From Roseiarcus sp963823165 (GTDB lineage Bacteria; Pseudomonadota; Alphaproteobacteria; Rhizobiales; Beijerinckiaceae), in contig CAWGKV010000039.1 of assembly GCA_963823165.1 (NCBI GenBank), positions 1 to 64,000 of the forward strand: a DNA stretch of 64,000 bases. Reading direction: 5' to 3'. The translations under genes were made by a program, and so were the position numbers. This document shows positions 55,321 to 64,000 of the stretch, piece by piece. Position 1 is the first letter of the stretch, and each line of letters begins with the position of its first letter. Below the pieces are notes generated by a model. It was not told where the DNA came from and searched no databases. It worked only from the letters and a program-made list of their open reading frames with translations.

Positions 55321-55467
55321 GTGGAGTTGTTTGGCGCCGGGACGCCCAATCGCGTGTTCCTCGACGCCATGCGGAAGAGCGGTCTGCCGATGACGACGCT
55401 GGAAATCGTCGCCGTGCTGTGGCGGACCGGTAAAAACGGTGCTCTCACCGTAATTTTGTCACCGTAA
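55321..55467 (+). CDS. Small fragment of a hypothetical protein
   Basis: A 48-codon frame from GTG 55321 reads VELFGAGTPNRVFLDAMRKS followed by GLPMTTLEIVAVLW, resembling the winged-helix-like ends of some hypothetical proteins. Two copies of CACCGTAATTT lie at its end (55445-55470). It is probably debris. Confidence 0.3.
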   Translation: MELFGAGTPNRVFLDAMRKSGLPMTTLEIVAVLWRTGKNGALTVILSP

Positions 55468-55545
55468 TTTCGTAATTCTCAGGAGCCCGCAAAGGAGGGC
55501 CGAAAAGATCGTCGGAACCGAACGCGGGCTCGGGCGGTATTGTGA

Positions 55546-56529
55546 TTGGCCGATGGCGGCTCGCGAGGTAGCGCCTTGCTGATCGCTTTTTTCATGCCCG
55601 CCAACTGTCACGCCATAGAAGCTTCGGGACCAAGCGACGTGTTCGCCGAAGCAAACCGGCAATTCGGACGACGGGTTTACGATCTTCGGTTTATTTCGGA
55701 CCGGTCGGATTCGCTCACTTGTTTTTCCGGCCTGCGCCTTGTTCCAGACCGCACCATCTATGATCCCGATGAGCCGATCGACACCTTGCTCGTTGCCGGC
55801 GCTCGCGAACCCCTCCGACCCTCCCCGCCGGACGTGGTCGAGTGGCTGAAGCGCCGCTGCCCGGCGGCGCGAAGATACGGTTCGGTATGCACTGGCGCAT
55901 TCCTCCTCGGGGCGGCGGGCCTGCTGGCCGGAAAGCGCGTCACAACGCATTGGGAGTTTGCAGCAGCGCTATCGAGGGCCCACCCCACCGCCGTGGTCGA
56001 GCCCGACCGGATCTTCGTGCGGGACGGCCCGATGGTCACCTCGGCCGGTGTGACCGCGGGGATTGATCTGGCGCTCGCCCTCGTCGAGGAAGACCTTGGC
56101 CGTAAAGTCGCGCTTTCGGTCGCGCGATGGCTCGTGGTGTTCCTGAAGCGGCCGGGAGGACAGTCGCAATTCAGCGCGCACCTTGCCTCTCAGGCAGAGG
56201 CCGGGTCGCCGATCGAGCGCGTGCAAGAATGGGTTCGGAACAACTTGCAGGCCGATCTTTCAGTCGGCAGCTTGGCGCAGCAAGCGCGCATGAGCAGACG
56301 AAATTTTGTGCGCGCGTTTCGGCGCGAAACCGGGATGACGCCGATCGAATATGTCGAAGCCGTCCGCGTGGAAACGGCGCGCGGCCTACTCGAAGAAACA
56401 AATCTTCCTTTACAGCGGGTCGCATCGCGCTCGGGCTTTGCCAACACAGAGGGCTTGCGTCGAGCTTTTGTCAGGCGTTTGGGGGTTCGGCCGCTCGAAT
56501 ATAGATCTCGTTTTCGCAGCGACAATTGA
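55546..56529 (+). CDS. GlxA family transcriptional regulator (DJ-1/PfpI domain plus AraC)
   Basis: A 327-residue regulator. The N-terminal amidotransferase-like domain contains YGSVCTGAFLLGAAGLLAGK near residue 111, in which the Cys sits at the nucleophile elbow, and VTTHWEFAAALSRAHPTAVV. The C-terminal AraC domain reads LSVGSLAQQARMSRRNFVRA, FRRETGMTPIEYVEAVRVET and LQRVASRSGFANTEGLRRAF. The start is uncertain because it relies on TTG 55546. Target genes are unknown; the neighbours give no hint. Confidence 0.88.
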   Translation: MADGGSRGSALLIAFFMPANCHAIEASGPSDVFAEANRQFGRRVYDLRFISDRSDSLTCFSGLRLVPDRTIYDPDEPIDTLLVAGAREPLRPSPPDVVEWLKRRCPAARRYGSVCTGAFLLGAAGLLAGKRVTTHWEFAAALSRAHPTAVVEPDRIFVRDGPMVTSAGVTAGIDLALALVEEDLGRKVALSVARWLVVFLKRPGGQSQFSAHLASQAEAGSPIERVQEWVRNNLQADLSVGSLAQQARMSRRNFVRAFRRETGMTPIEYVEAVRVETARGLLEETNLPLQRVASRSGFANTEGLRRAFVRRLGVRPLEYRSRFRSDN

Positions 56530-57490
56530 TGACCACGGCGGCGTGCCAAATTACCGTAGCCAGTCGCGCAATCGCCGCTGTTAGTTGAGATTCGGCTTTC
56601 TGGATTCGCTTCGCAAGCAAGCGCCGGCGCAATTGCGGGCGAGCGTTCGAACTGCGGTCATTCAAAACCGGAAACGCACTTCTTGTGCTGGTTAATCGAT
56701 CCTTACTTTGGTTCAAGGTCATGAACCGATGTTCTCCACGCTCAGCAGCGTGGTATATTCTGCTTGTTATTCGGCCCAAATAGCAGCGGCTACGCGATTG
56801 CTATCATTCGGCCGCTGTATAAGATGCAAAGAGACGGGTTTCGTTGCACAGATGGTTGCAGGCTTGCATTCTCCGATGCTGTTTGTGAGCGCACAACATC
56901 AGCTCGAGACGCAATTGACGCGAGCTCGCAGACGGCGCGCTGCGCGTCCGCAAAGTGAAAGTCGCTTTGCAGGACGCGGCGTTGAGCGAGGCGGGGAGAA
57001 TGGTTCGGCCTCGACCACGACACAAAATTCGACCGCCGCAATTGCGCAGCCGCGGCAGCGCAGAACCGACATCCGTTGGAGGCGATGCAGTGGAGGCTCT
57101 GAAGCTATCGCTCGGTATAATTAGTGTAAGGGCTGCGCCTCTGAAGGATGACTTGCTTAACTATCTCTTGGAGATGGTGAATTTGCATCTATCACGAAAA
57201 GTGAAGACAAGGACAAAATTCGGAGGGGATAAAGCGAGCCTTAAGGTGGTGGGCGGCAACAGCGCTGACTCCTTAGTCTGTCAATATCGTCAATTCCGGG
57301 GATGCGCGACGGCGTCGGGGGATGCGCCTGAATTCCCGAGTGTGATTGTAAGCCGAATTTTGTGGCGATCGCGATGAGACTCGGTCCGATCGCGAATGCC
57401 GCCCGCTTCGAGGCCTTGCTCATCCGCCTGGCGGCTCGCGGGCGCGGCTGTCCGTCCAGCGCCCAGTTCGCCAACGGGGGATAATGTCTC
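56530..57490. other. Long intergenic stretch upstream of the hybrid kinase
   Basis: About 960 bp of somewhat lower GC than the flanking genes. The best frame (56955-57377, plus) contains LKLSLGIISVRAAPLKDDLL but was not recognised and has no ribosome site. It must include the promoter of the kinase/phosphodiesterase unit. Confidence 0.4.
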
Positions 57491-60340
57491 ATGCTACGTG
57501 GGGCGGATTCGACGAGCCTGATGGCAGGCGGTCTCTATCGCACCATTGTCGAGAACACCGTCGATGCGATTGTCGTCATCGACCGATACGGCAGCATCCT
57601 CTGGGTCAATGGCGCGACACCAAAGACCTTTGGTTATGACGAAGCAGAGCTTATCGGCCGAAATGTCAGCCTGTTGATGCCGGCTCCGTACCGCGCCCAG
57701 CACGACGAATATCTGGAGCGTTATCTCAACACCGGGGATCCCAGGATAATCGGGATACGGCGCGAACTCTTAGGCCTGCGCAAGGACGGCGGCACTTTTC
57801 CGATCGAGCTGGCGGTCGTCGAGGCCGCCGATCACGAGGGGCTGATCTTCGTCGGCACAATTCGCGACGTTACTGCCCGCAAGCGCCTTGAAGAACGGTT
57901 TCGACGGGTGATCGAGGCCGCGCCGAATGCGATGGTCCTGGTCAATGCCGAAGGCGGGATAGAGATGATCAACGCCCAGGCAGAGCAGGTCTTTGGTTAC
58001 TCGCGTCTTGAATTGATTGGCCAACCGGTCGAGGCGCTCATTCCCGAGCGGTTTCGAGTCGGACATTCGACGCTGCACGCCGACTTCCTTTCCGCCCCGC
58101 AGTCGCGACCGATGGGCGCTGGGCGCGATCTGACCGCGCGACGCAAGGATGGCTCCGAGTTCCCGGTCGAAGTGGGCCTGAGCCAGCTCGAGACCGACCA
58201 GGGCATGATGGTGCTGACGGCGATAGTCGACATGTCCGCACGGAGGCAACTGGAGCGCACCCGAGCCTATCATGCCGCGATCGTCGAATCCTCGGCGAAC
58301 CCAATTATTGCCATGGATCTTTCCGGTGTCGTGAGCGGCTGGAACAACTCGGCCGAAAGTATGTTCGGGTATGCCGCCGAAGAAATAATCGGACGAACGA
58401 TCACTATTCTGTCGCCTGCGGATCGCCAAGATGAGGAGAAACGATTTATTGAAAGGATCAGTCAGGGTGATCGGGTCGAGTTGGTTGAAACAATACGACG
58501 GCGCAAGGATGGAACTGAGTTTCCGGTCTCCTTAACGATTTCACCGGTGTTTGGTCCCGGCGGTGAGGTCATCGGCGCCTCAAAGATCGTTCACGACATC
58601 AGCTCGCGTCTGCGATCCGAGCAAGAACGCAAACGCATCGAAGAAGTCCTGTGGCGGAGCGAGGACCGCTTCCGCTCGATATTCAGCGCGGTTGGGGAAG
58701 GCATATTCATTGTCTCTCCCGACACCGGCGCTTTTACCGAAGTCAACGAACCCGGCTGCGCCATGTTCGGATATGCGCCGGGCGAGCTGATCGGCAGCGA
58801 CGTGGAAACGATTTCCTCCGGCGTCCCGCCTTATACAAGGCGAGAAGCGGCAGGATGGATTGAGAAGGCGGCGGCCACGGGCGTGCCGCAGCGGCTCGAG
58901 TGGCATTGCAAGACGAAAGACGGCCGGCTGTTCTGGGCGGAGATCTCGATCCGCTTTGCCTCGATCAGCGGCCAGGACGCCGTGCTGACGATCGTGCGCG
59001 ATGTGACCGAGCGCCTTGCCGTGGAGGCGCAGCTTCGTCAGGCGCAGAAGATGGAGGCAATCGGCAGCCTCACAGGAGGTATGGCGCACGACTTCAACAA
59101 TCTTCTTGGGGTGATCATCGGAAACCTCGATCTGGTCACTCCGCTGGCCGGCCCCCTCGGAGAAGCTGGCGAACTCGTCCAGGACGCGATCGATGCCGCT
59201 CTGCGCGGCACTGAGCTGACACGCCGCCTCCTGGCCTTCGCGCGCAAGCAGCCGCTTCGTCCGAAACGGGTCGAAATCAACGAACTGGTGTCCGATGTCG
59301 TCCACCTGCTACAGCGGACCCTCGGGGAAAACATCGAGATCACCCTCGACCTCGCCGACGATTTGTGGCCGGTGGTGGTCGACCCGGCGCAGCTCGAAGC
59401 CGCCTTGACCAATCTTGCCACAAACGCCCGCGACGCCATGTCGGGGGGCGGAAAGCTGCTGATCGCCACAGGCAATCGACATCTCGATGCCGGCTACAGC
59501 GCCACCCATGCCGATGTCGCGCCCGGCGACTACGCTGCGATCGAAGTGACTGACAGTGGCTGCGGCATGGCCGAGGAAATTATCGAACACATCTTTGAGC
59601 CGTTCTTCACGACCAAGCACAACGGCAAAGGCACCGGTCTCGGCCTCAGCATGGTATTCGGCTTCTTCAAGCAGTCGGGCGGCCACATCAGCGTCTATAG
59701 TGAGCCGAATGTCGGCACCACCTTCCGGCTCTATCTGCCGCGCGCGAGCCCGGAACATCAGGAGGTAGAGAAGCCTGCGCATAACACGGCGCCGCCGAGC
59801 CGCGGCGAGACCGTTTCTTCGGCGGACGACAATCCTGGATTGCGAACTCTGGTCATGCGCCAATTGGCGGAACTGGCCAGTGTGGGGGCCGCGTCCCGGC
59901 TCTTTCTGCCGCCCGCGACGCCGGAACATCACGAGGAAGGCAAGCTCGAGCAGAGCACGGCCCCGCCTGGGCCCGGCGAGACCGTTCTGGCGGTGGAAGA
60001 CAATCCCAGACTGCGACGTCTGGTGATGCGTCAATTGGCGGAACTGGGATATCGGGCGATCGGAGCGGATGGTGCGGCGGCGGCATTGACAATTCTGGAA
60101 CGGCAAAAGATCGATGTCCTGTTCACGGACATCGTGATGCCCGGTCCACTCGACGGCATCGGCTTGGCGAAGCTGACGTTGAAACGCTGGCCGTGGGTCA
60201 AGATCGTGCTGAACTCGGGCTTCCCCGGCGCCGATCTCGGCGATCAGCTGGGAGAGCGCTGTAACGCCGTCAACTTTCTTGCGAAGCCCTATCGCATTGA
60301 GGAGCTGGCTCAGGCTCTGCGCGGGGTCCTCGGCCCGTGA
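57491..60340 (+). CDS. Hybrid sensor histidine kinase with FixL-like heme PAS domain
   Basis: A soluble 949-residue protein: PAS1 about 15-130, PAS2 135-255, PAS3 260-380, PAS4 390-510, HisKA with the phosphoacceptor in GGMAHDFNNLLGVI near 540, HATPase (NLATNARDAM, VTDSGCGMAEE, GKGTGLGLSMV), and a C-terminal receiver with Asp in DVLFTDIVMPG. PAS1 keeps FixL heme-pocket residues: QHDEYLERY (His71, Arg77) and RIIGIRRELLG (Arg91, equivalent to FixL Arg220). A linker plus receiver start is duplicated at residues 746-859. The next gene overlaps its stop (GTGA), so the two are coupled. Oxygen sensing is inference. Confidence 0.9.
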   Translation: MLRGADSTSLMAGGLYRTIVENTVDAIVVIDRYGSILWVNGATPKTFGYDEAELIGRNVSLLMPAPYRAQHDEYLERYLNTGDPRIIGIRRELLGLRKDGGTFPIELAVVEAADHEGLIFVGTIRDVTARKRLEERFRRVIEAAPNAMVLVNAEGGIEMINAQAEQVFGYSRLELIGQPVEALIPERFRVGHSTLHADFLSAPQSRPMGAGRDLTARRKDGSEFPVEVGLSQLETDQGMMVLTAIVDMSARRQLERTRAYHAAIVESSANPIIAMDLSGVVSGWNNSAESMFGYAAEEIIGRTITILSPADRQDEEKRFIERISQGDRVELVETIRRRKDGTEFPVSLTISPVFGPGGEVIGASKIVHDISSRLRSEQERKRIEEVLWRSEDRFRSIFSAVGEGIFIVSPDTGAFTEVNEPGCAMFGYAPGELIGSDVETISSGVPPYTRREAAGWIEKAAATGVPQRLEWHCKTKDGRLFWAEISIRFASISGQDAVLTIVRDVTERLAVEAQLRQAQKMEAIGSLTGGMAHDFNNLLGVIIGNLDLVTPLAGPLGEAGELVQDAIDAALRGTELTRRLLAFARKQPLRPKRVEINELVSDVVHLLQRTLGENIEITLDLADDLWPVVVDPAQLEAALTNLATNARDAMSGGGKLLIATGNRHLDAGYSATHADVAPGDYAAIEVTDSGCGMAEEIIEHIFEPFFTTKHNGKGTGLGLSMVFGFFKQSGGHISVYSEPNVGTTFRLYLPRASPEHQEVEKPAHNTAPPSRGETVSSADDNPGLRTLVMRQLAELASVGAASRLFLPPATPEHHEEGKLEQSTAPPGPGETVLAVEDNPRLRRLVMRQLAELGYRAIGADGAAAALTILERQKIDVLFTDIVMPGPLDGIGLAKLTLKRWPWVKIVLNSGFPGADLGDQLGERCNAVNFLAKPYRIEELAQALRGVLGP
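59726..60067 (+). repeat. In-frame 171-bp tandem duplication inside the hybrid kinase
   Basis: The segments starting at 59726 and 59897 encode parallel sequences: RLYLPRASPEHQE with RLFLPPATPEHHE, GETVSSADDNPGLRTLVMRQ with GETVLAVEDNPRLRRLVMRQ, both followed by LAEL. The first copy ends there and the second continues into a full receiver. The copies have diverged, so the duplication is not recent. Confidence 0.85.
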
Positions 60341-61581
60341 CAGCGAAGGCTCGGCACAATCCTCTGCTCGATCGTGGAGAGAAATCGCGAATGGGCGACG
60401 AAAGCCTGTCTACTCAACTCCTGATCGTCGACGACGATCTGGCTTTCGCTCGATTTGTCAGACGGGCCGCGGAGGGATGTGGTTTTGAGACAATGATCGG
60501 AGATGCGGCAGACTGGCGGCAGACGGTCGCTGTCTGGCAACCCGCGGTCATCGTCCTCGATCTCAACATGCCGGGAGGGGACGGCGTGGAATCGCTGCGC
60601 CAGCTGGCGGCGGAGGGCTGCACCGCCGAGATCGTCTTGGTGAGCGGAGTCGATCCACGCACGCTCTTAACAGCGGCGCGCCTTGGCCGAGCTCGCAATC
60701 TCACCCTCGTACAGTCCTTGCATAAGCCAGTGCGGCTAGCTGAATTGCAGCATGCGCTGATGGCGGCTCGCCAGCGCCGCGGCGGGGTGACGCCCGCAGA
60801 AATCTGCGATGCGATCAAAACGCGACAGCTGTTCCTCCAATTTCAGCCCAAGCTCGATTGTCGAACCGATCGGATCATCGCGGCGGAGGCGCTGGTGCGC
60901 TGGCGACATCCCCGCCACGGGATCATCCCACCGGACCAGTTTTTGCCGGTGGCGGACGCCGCGAACATGATGGACGAGCTTACCGACTGGGTGATCGGCG
61001 AAGCCGCGCGCGCGGCCGCGGCTTGGCAAAGACAAGGCGCCTCCCTTGGAGTTTCAGTGAACATCTCCGGCAAGAACCTGCATGACATCGATCTGCCGGA
61101 CCGGATCGCCGAGCACTGCCATAATTGCGGCATCGGGCCGGATCGCATGGTCCTAGAACTGACCGAAACCCACGCGATCGGCAACGCGGTGCGGGCGATG
61201 GATATAATGACGCGACTCCGTATCAAAGGATTTGAATTGTCGATCGACGATTTCGGGACCGGCTATTCGTCGCTCGTGCAGCTGCAACGGCTTCCTTTTT
61301 CGGAACTCAAGATTGATCGTTCGTTCGTATCGGATGTAACGACACGTGACGAGGCAAAGAAGATCTGCGAGGTGATTGTCGTGCTAGCGCACAAGCTCGG
61401 GCTTAAATGCGTTGCCGAGGGGGTCGAGAACGCGGATACGCTAGCGGCGATGCGGATATTGGAATGCGACGTGGCCCAGGGTAATCACATCTGCCCAGCG
61501 ATCTCCCTGGACAGCATTGTCGAGTTCGCTCAAGCTTACGCTGCAGCCCGCCGGGAAAAAGTCGATGATCGGCTCCCTTGA
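60337..61581 (+). CDS. Response regulator with EAL phosphodiesterase domain
   Basis: GTG 60337 overlaps the kinase stop; ATG 60391, behind GGAGAG, is an equally good start. The receiver has LLIVDDDLAFARFV, the phosphoacceptor Asp in AVIVLDLNMPGGDG and Lys in SLHKPV. The EAL domain retains EALVRWRHP, LELTET, SIDDFGTGYSSL, LKIDRSFV and CVAEGVENADTL, so c-di-GMP hydrolysis is expected. The usual QGY near the end is QGN. It is the likely output of the upstream hybrid kinase. Confidence 0.92.
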   Translation: MTAKARHNPLLDRGEKSRMGDESLSTQLLIVDDDLAFARFVRRAAEGCGFETMIGDAADWRQTVAVWQPAVIVLDLNMPGGDGVESLRQLAAEGCTAEIVLVSGVDPRTLLTAARLGRARNLTLVQSLHKPVRLAELQHALMAARQRRGGVTPAEICDAIKTRQLFLQFQPKLDCRTDRIIAAEALVRWRHPRHGIIPPDQFLPVADAANMMDELTDWVIGEAARAAAAWQRQGASLGVSVNISGKNLHDIDLPDRIAEHCHNCGIGPDRMVLELTETHAIGNAVRAMDIMTRLRIKGFELSIDDFGTGYSSLVQLQRLPFSELKIDRSFVSDVTTRDEAKKICEVIVVLAHKLGLKCVAEGVENADTLAAMRILECDVAQGNHICPAISLDSIVEFAQAYAAARREKVDDRLP

Positions 61582-61759
61582 GGTCCGCCCTGTCCCTACG
61601 GCTCGGGAATTGCGAAGGGATCGCTCTGCAGGACTAGAAGGAAGAAATGACAGCAATTCCTCATTGAATGTCCCGAAATCCCGCTATTTCGGCTCAAAAC
61701 GCTGCGACAGCGCAGCAATTTACTATGGCTAGAATTTAAACGCCGATCGAGGGAGCGCA

Positions 61760-63448
61760 ATGACGACGGGCGCCACGCCATTCAGCTTACCCGCGGCGGC
61801 TTTCATCGATCCTTACGGCGCCGCCACTCACGAGGTCTTCAACCAGCCGGTCGAACTCGGCGACTACAACCTCTATGATTCCGACTTGGCGCTGATGGAG
61901 GCGGTCAGAAGGGAGGGCGCGGGTTGGGCAACAAACGCGCTCGTCGCGTTCGGCGCCAAGGCTGGCTCGGCCGAGTCTCTCGAGTTTGGCGCGCTCGCCA
62001 ACCGGAATCCGCCCGACCTCGACACCCACGACCGCTATGGCCGGCGCGTCGACCTCGTCCGTTTCCATCCCGCATACCACGCGCTGATGAAGTCGGCGAT
62101 CGAGGAAGGACTCCATTCGTCGCCCTGGACCGAGCCGCGCGACGGCGCCCATGTCGCGCGCGCGGCGCGCTTCTACATGCAAAGCCAGGTCGAGGCCGGG
62201 CACGGTTGCCCGATCACCATGACGTTCGCCGCCGTCCCCTGCTTGAAAACGCAGCCCAATCTCGCGCGCCAGTGGTTGCCGAAGATCACCGCCCGGATTT
62301 ACGACCCGCGCAACGTGCCGGTCGACGAGAAACAGGGCCTGACGATCGGCATGGCGATGACCGAGAAGCAAGGAGGCTCGGACGCCCGCGCCATCACGAC
62401 CCGCGCCATTTCGGTCGGGACCGAGGGGCCCGGCAAGCCTTATGTGCTCGTCGGCCACAAATTCTTCGTCTCGGCTCCGATGTGCGACGCATTTCTCGTC
62501 ACCGCCCAGGCGCCGAACGGGCTCTCTTGCTTCCTCGTTCCACGCTGGCGGCCGGACGGCACCAAGAACCCGCTGCAGATCGTGCGGCTCAAGCGCAAGA
62601 TGGGCAACGTGTCGAACGCCTCGAGCGACACGGAGCTGCGCGGCGCGATCGGCTGGATGGTCGGGCCGGAGGGCCGGGGGGTGGCGACGATCATCGAGAC
62701 GGTGGCGATGACTCGGTTCGACTGCATGATCGGCTCGTCGGCCGGCATGCGCAGAGCGGTCGCCGAGGCGATCGACCATTGCCGCCAGCGCAAGGCCTTC
62801 GGCGCGCTGCTCGTCGATCAGCCGATCATGACCGCCGTGTTAGCCGACCTCGCCATCGAGGCCGAGGCTGCGCTTGCGCTCACAATGCGCATCGCTCGGG
62901 CGCTCGACCATCGCCATGAGGCGCGCGAGGAGGCGCTCGTCCGCCTCGGCACGGCGATCGGCAAATACTGGATCTGCAAGCGCGCGTCCGGCCACGCCTG
63001 CGAGGCGCTCGAATGCGTCGGCGGCTCGGCCGTCATGGAGGATTCGCCAATGCCGCGGCTCTATCGCGAGGCGCCGGTCAACGCGATCTGGGAGGGGAGC
63101 GGAAACGTGCAGTGCCTCGACATCGTTCGCGCGATCAGCCGCACGCCGCAAACTCTCGATGCCTATTTCGCCGAGGTCGACGCGGCGAAGGGCGAGAGCG
63201 CCGCACTCGACGCCCATGTCGCGGCGCTCAAGGACGACATGCGCGACCTTGCCGATTTCGAGCGCCGCGCCCGCGATCTCTGCGACCGGCTGGCGGTCGG
63301 ACTACAAGCCGCGGCGCTGATCCGGGGCGGCTCGCCTTTGGCAGAGGCCTTCTGCCACTCGCGCCTGATCGCGCAGGGCGCGCACCATTACGGGGCGCTA
63401 ATGGGCGTCGACGCCAAGGCGATCGTCGACCGGGCAGCGGCCCGGTAA
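61760..63448 (+). CDS. aidB: AidB-like acyl-CoA dehydrogenase
   Basis: A 562-residue member of the AidB branch. It starts with the AidB-specific FNQPVELGDYNLYDSDLALM, then CPITMTFAAVPCL, GMAMTEKQGGSDARAITTRA (FAD site), GHKFFVSAPMCDAFLVTAQA, KRKMGNVSNASSDTELRGAI and VGGSAVMEDSPMPRLYREAP with NAIWEGSGNVQCLD. E. coli AidB binds DNA and FAD and is tied to alkylation resistance. It stands 178 bp after the EAL gene and has no ada or alk neighbour. Confidence 0.92.
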   Translation: MTTGATPFSLPAAAFIDPYGAATHEVFNQPVELGDYNLYDSDLALMEAVRREGAGWATNALVAFGAKAGSAESLEFGALANRNPPDLDTHDRYGRRVDLVRFHPAYHALMKSAIEEGLHSSPWTEPRDGAHVARAARFYMQSQVEAGHGCPITMTFAAVPCLKTQPNLARQWLPKITARIYDPRNVPVDEKQGLTIGMAMTEKQGGSDARAITTRAISVGTEGPGKPYVLVGHKFFVSAPMCDAFLVTAQAPNGLSCFLVPRWRPDGTKNPLQIVRLKRKMGNVSNASSDTELRGAIGWMVGPEGRGVATIIETVAMTRFDCMIGSSAGMRRAVAEAIDHCRQRKAFGALLVDQPIMTAVLADLAIEAEAALALTMRIARALDHRHEAREEALVRLGTAIGKYWICKRASGHACEALECVGGSAVMEDSPMPRLYREAPVNAIWEGSGNVQCLDIVRAISRTPQTLDAYFAEVDAAKGESAALDAHVAALKDDMRDLADFERRARDLCDRLAVGLQAAALIRGGSPLAEAFCHSRLIAQGAHHYGALMGVDAKAIVDRAAAR

Positions 63449-63564
63449 CGCCCGCGAGCGGCACTGCGATATTCTGCGTGGCCTTGTGCGCGCGACGGCC
63501 GCATAGCCGGCTCGCTCGTCATGGACGCCGTCCTTGCCGCTATCGTCCTGGGGCAGGGCGCCGT

Positions 63565-63771
63565 CTAAGCCGCGGCGGCTTTGACACGATCCTCGCCCAC
63601 AACAATGACCACTGCCGCCTCGACTTCCTCGATGGATGCGTCAGCCACCTCGATGACGGCATCACACTCCAACATGTCGTAGGCAATCTCGCGGACGCTG
63701 CACCCCGTAAGGTCGTAGCCATTCTCCAAGGCGTTGCGGTACGCCTCGCGCACGAGCTCAAGCAGTGTCAT
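63565..63771 (-). CDS. Small acidic hypothetical protein
   Basis: ATG 63771 gives a 68-residue acidic protein, MTLLELVREAYRNALENGYD then LTGCSVREIAYDMLECDAVI and IEEVEAAVVIVVGED. The frame extends upstream to 63879 with an unlikely arginine-rich lead. It looks like a real small protein, but no family was recognised. Confidence 0.5.
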   Translation of the reverse strand: MTLLELVREAYRNALENGYDLTGCSVREIAYDMLECDAVIEVADASIEEVEAAVVIVVGEDRVKAAAA

Positions 63772-64000
63772 TTGACCTGTACTCTCCGCGGACCGAGTGA
63801 TTGGCCGAGCAGGCGTGATTCGCCCACGATGCCGAGAGTCGCCGCGTTCCCGAGTCGCGTCAATGTCGCCTATTTCCACGATCCCCCGCCTTTTCTAGGA
63901 TCGAAACAGAAGCGAGGTGGAACTGGTGGCCTGCGCGTGCAACTGCGCAAGCAGCAGAACAACGGCTCGGTCTACTGGATGCACCGCGAGAGCGCGCGCG
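63772..64000. other. Right-hand end of window
   Basis: From about 63920 a plus-strand frame open to the edge reads GGLRVQLRKQQNNGSVYWMH and may be the start or interior of a gene beyond the window. Nothing else is recognisable. Confidence 0.25.

Overview
The window is GC-rich DNA from an alphaproteobacterium, most likely order Hyphomicrobiales (a Beijerinckiaceae/Methylocystaceae-like chromosome). This rests on family content: an Irr-type Fur regulator beside an Irr-box-like palindrome, the ccmI-ccmE-ccmF-ccmH order, DUF1289 followed by a TIGR02281-type aspartic protease, and a FixL-like PAS kinase. The genus is inference only.

Layout. (1) 1-5.7 kb: a cyclic-nucleotide-domain flavoprotein running in from the left, a frameshifted glycine-zipper protein, a frameshifted rhomboid protease overlapping an SDH-type serine protease, a TMEM175-like channel and a small unknown protein. 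(2) 5.7-15.3 kb: an accessory zone of kinase and cyclase debris, a decayed SDR gene, two distant full-length homologues of an unrecognised family of about 550 residues with a C-terminal winged helix, then a pile of IS110, IS630, ISAzo13 and IS1380 sequences with diverged tandem repeats between them. Most frameshifts in the window lie in 1.5-15.3 kb. (3) 15.5-18.7 kb: DUF1772, cobS, DUF1289, aspartic protease and dusA. (4) 18.7-21.5 kb: a lower-GC stretch with a LuxR-type regulator whose receiver is degenerate, and a CHASE3 kinase scar. (5) 21.5-29.7 kb: ilvD, a sensor kinase without a response regulator, a lipoprotein and the cytochrome c maturation genes ccmIEFH. (6) 29.7-34.6 kb: repeats, a methyltransferase, and a P4-type integrase remnant against the 3' end of tRNA-Leu(CAG). 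(7) 34.6-42.7 kb: NRAMP-like transporter with an Irr-box-like site, irr, several small enzymes and DUF proteins, amn, an L,D-transpeptidase, proC and a TetR regulator. (8) 42.7-50 kb: a long perfect inverted repeat, IS6 and PAS scars, and a stress module (Hsp20, DnaK, GrpE, PoxB-like enzyme). (9) 50-64 kb: tRNA-Met, tandem PII genes followed by an amtB collapsed to 74 codons, hemW, scpB, an adenylate cyclase, a GlxA-type regulator, a hybrid kinase with a probable heme PAS domain coupled to a REC-EAL phosphodiesterase, and aidB.

Functional threads. Cytochrome c maturation, Irr-linked metal uptake and a probable heme-PAS oxygen sensor feeding a c-di-GMP phosphodiesterase point to a respiratory lifestyle tuned to oxygen and iron. 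The stress module pairs chaperones with a pyruvate oxidase-like enzyme. The PII pair has lost its ammonium channel. The best candidates for something undescribed are the paralogous unknown proteins at 7.3-10.7 kb, which share a short upstream motif, and the repeat array at 13.2-13.5 kb. No CRISPR array, restriction-modification set or recognisable defence operon was seen.
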